Below are positions 5,507 through 6,648 of a stretch of 6,648 nucleotides of DNA, in pieces. The translations under genes were made by a program, and so were the position numbers. This DNA is from Anaerolinea sp. (lineage in GTDB: Bacteria; Chloroflexota; Anaerolineae; JAAEKA01). The number at the start of each line of letters is the position of its first letter. Within the stretch, counting starts at the first letter, position 1. The notes under the pieces are model-generated. The model made no database searches, was not told the DNA's origin, and saw only the letters and a program-made list of their open reading frames with translations. Location of the stretch: contig JACSRL010000344.1 in the NCBI GenBank assembly GCA_014879765.1, positions 1 to 6,648 of the forward strand, given 5' to 3'.

Positions 5507-6487
5507 CTGGGCGCGGCGGGCCGCACGGCGGGCCGCGCCGTCGCCGGCCGGCGGGCTCTGCGGCGCGGCCGCGCTGGCCTCGAAGGCGGGCTGGTAGTGC
5601 GCCAACGGCGGACCGTCCAGCGCGCGGCGCATGGCGGCCATGTGCTCCGGCGTGCTGCCGCAGCAGGCGCCGATCACCTGCACACCCAGGGCGCGCATGC
5701 GCTGAGCATAGCCGGCCATCACCTCCGGCGTGCCGTCGTAGGAGATCTCGCCGTCGTGCCAGCGGGGCAGGCCAGCGTTGGACTGGGCCATCAGCACCGC
5801 GCCCTCAGGCCGCGCCTGGGCCATCTCCCACATGATGCGCTCGATCTCGGCCGGGCCATTGCCACAGTTGGCGCCGATCACCGTCACACCCCAGCCGAAC
5901 AGCGTCTGCACGGCCTGGGCCGGGGTCACGCCCATCATGGTGCGGAAGTTGGTGTCGAAGGTCATGGTGACCACCACCGGCAGCTCGCTGGCCTGGCGTG
6001 CGCCCTGCACCGCGGCCTGCACCTCGTCCAGCGAGCTCATGGTCTCCACCAGGAAGAAATCGACGCCGCCGGCCGCCAGGCCGGCCGCCTGCTCGGCAAA
6101 GGCTGCGGCCGCCTCATCGATGGTCAACGGGCCCAGCGGCTCCATCAACTCGCCGGTGGGGCCCATGGAGCCGGCCACCAGCCGATGATCGCCGGCCACC
6201 GCATGCGCCAGCGCCGCGCCGGCCTGGTTCAGCTCGAAGACGCGGTCTTGCAGGTGGTGCAGCTTGAGGCGATAGCGGGTGCCGCCAAAGGTGTTGGTGG
6301 TGATGATGTCGCTGCCCGCGTCGGCGTAGCCCTGGTAGATGGCCTGCACCGCGTCCGCGTGCTCCACATTCCACAGCTCCGGCGAGCCGCCGTCGGTCAA
6401 CCCGGCGCGCTGCAACATGGTGCCCATCGCGCCATCGCCTAGCAGCAGGCCTTTGCGCGCCAGCAAATCCAGTAGTCGGTCGGTCAT
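5492..6487 (-). CDS. Homocysteine S-methyltransferase family protein
   Basis: A 331-residue TIM-barrel methyltransferase of the family that includes the N-terminal domain of cobalamin-dependent methionine synthase and betaine-homocysteine methyltransferase. It is predicted to transfer a methyl group to homocysteine or a related thiol. The N-terminus GDGAMGTMLQ (17-26), TNTFGGTR (64-71), GSMGPTG (106-112) and ETM (148-150) are family marks. Zinc ligands are present: Cys208 in GANCGNG and Cys275-Cys276 in GACCGSTPEH. It stands alone, without MetH's folate, cobalamin or activation domains. The last 30 residues are a low-complexity Ala/Arg/Pro tail. AAAGGA lies 6 nt before the ATG at 6487. No methyl-donor partner or corrinoid protein is present in the window, so the donor is unknown. 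A gap of 128 nt separates it from the membrane protein gene. Confidence 0.9.
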   Translation of the reverse strand: MTDRLLDLLARKGLLLGDGAMGTMLQRAGLTDGGSPELWNVEHADAVQAIYQGYADAGSDIITTNTFGGTRYRLKLHHLQDRVFELNQAGAALAHAVAGDHRLVAGSMGPTGELMEPLGPLTIDEAAAAFAEQAAGLAAGGVDFFLVETMSSLDEVQAAVQGARQASELPVVVTMTFDTNFRTMMGVTPAQAVQTLFGWGVTVIGANCGNGPAEIERIMWEMAQARPEGAVLMAQSNAGLPRWHDGEISYDGTPEVMAGYAQRMRALGVQVIGACCGSTPEHMAAMRRALDGPPLAHYQPAFEASAAAPQSPPAGDGAARRAARRAQRSVE

Positions 6488-6493
6488 GGTTGG

Positions 6494-6499
6494 TCCTTT
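6494..6499 (-). promoter_or_regulatory. Shine-Dalgarno of the methyltransferase-family gene
   Basis: AAAGGA on the minus strand, 6 nt before the ATG at 6487. A heptamer repeat array begins only 6 bp further upstream. Confidence 0.75.
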
Positions 6500-6504
6500 G
6501 AAGT

Positions 6505-6542
6505 GCGTAACGAGTAACTCGTAACTCGTAACCGGAAGTGTG
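6505..6542. repeat. Heptamer array A plus CGGAAGTGTG
   Basis: Four tandem 7-bp units at 6505-6532 read GCGTAAC, GAGTAAC, TCGTAAC, TCGTAAC. They are followed by CGGAAGT at 6533-6539. The array occupies the 5' region of the methyltransferase-family gene, where a promoter would be expected. Confidence 0.8.
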
Positions 6543-6559
6543 ACTGCGGCCAGGTTTCT

Positions 6560-6602
6560 GTGATGCGTGATGCGTGATGCGTGAAACGTGATCGGAAGTT
6601 TG
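6560..6602. repeat. Heptamer array B plus CGGAAGTTTG
   Basis: In the same register, 60 bp on from array A, four units at 6565-6592 read GCGTGAT, GCGTGAT, GCGTGAA, ACGTGAT. They are preceded by a partial unit (GTGAT at 6560-6564) and followed by CGGAAGT at 6593-6599. Units are of the form NCGTRAN, as in array A, but of a different sequence type. Confidence 0.8.
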
Positions 6603-6629
6603 TTGGCGGGAGTAGTGTCCGGGTACGGT

Positions 6630-6648
6630 GAGTAACTCGTAACTCGTA
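6630..6648. repeat. Heptamer array C, cut by the window edge
   Basis: GAGTAAC, TCGTAAC and a partial TCGTA repeat the sequence of array A, 118 bp further on. The array runs off the window, so its full length and any following CGGAAGT are not seen. Between array B and this one (6603-6629) nothing else is recognised. Confidence 0.7.

Noticed and set aside
5474..6442. Long plus-strand open frame opposite the methyltransferase-family gene.
   Set aside because: It is His/Arg/Gly-rich with no recognisable motif, and the opposite strand carries a clear enzyme with zinc ligands. This is a typical high-GC shadow frame.
6505..6648. CRISPR array.
   Set aside because: The repeats are 7 bp and directly tandem, without unique spacers of regular length, and no cas gene is present.

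Overview
All eight genes recognised here lie on the minus strand, so the window reads from right to left. Two blocks of different character meet at about position 2997. The right block (about 2998-6648) is strongly GC-rich. It carries ordinary chromosomal genes: a homocysteine S-methyltransferase family enzyme, a small two-helix membrane protein, the formate dehydrogenase sulfurtransferase FdhD, a protein with two DinB-like metal-binding domains, and a P-loop kinase that is cut off after 75 residues. The left block (1-2997) is visibly less GC-rich (47% on the one line I counted, 1801-1860) and holds a compact three-gene module.

The three-gene module is the most interesting part. In transcription order it encodes a ParB/Srx-fold protein with a helix-turn-helix segment (386 aa), an unrecognised protein with a possible degenerate PD-(D/E)xK nuclease core (291 aa), and a D12-class adenine-N6 DNA methyltransferase of the Dam type (283 aa). 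The spacings are tight: 1 nt between the first stop and second start, and 24 nt between the second stop and third start. A modification enzyme beside a candidate nuclease and a ParB-like DNA-binding protein looks like a restriction-modification-like defence cassette. I cannot match this trio to a named system.

The module seems to have been inserted into the 3' end of the kinase gene. The kinase keeps its Walker A motif but stops just where the base composition changes, 16 nt before the ParB-like start. A near-perfect inverted repeat (16 matching positions with a 2-nt gap) lies at 1-18 and 3003-3018 and encloses the module. It may mark cassette ends, or may be chance.

The right block resembles an operon: fdhD, then the DinB-like gene, then the kinase, with an immediate stop/start junction and a 4-nt ATGA overlap. 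Upstream of the methyltransferase gene at the right edge are composite arrays of 7-bp repeats (NCGTRAN form), two of them followed by CGGAAGTKTG, with a period of about 59 bp. A REP-like palindromic element lies upstream of fdhD, and a partial relative overlaps the end of the methyltransferase gene.

The organism cannot be named from this window. High-GC genes, intergenic heptamer arrays and this gene mix would fit a Chloroflexota (Anaerolineae or Caldilineae-like) or actinobacterial genome. That is a weak inference.
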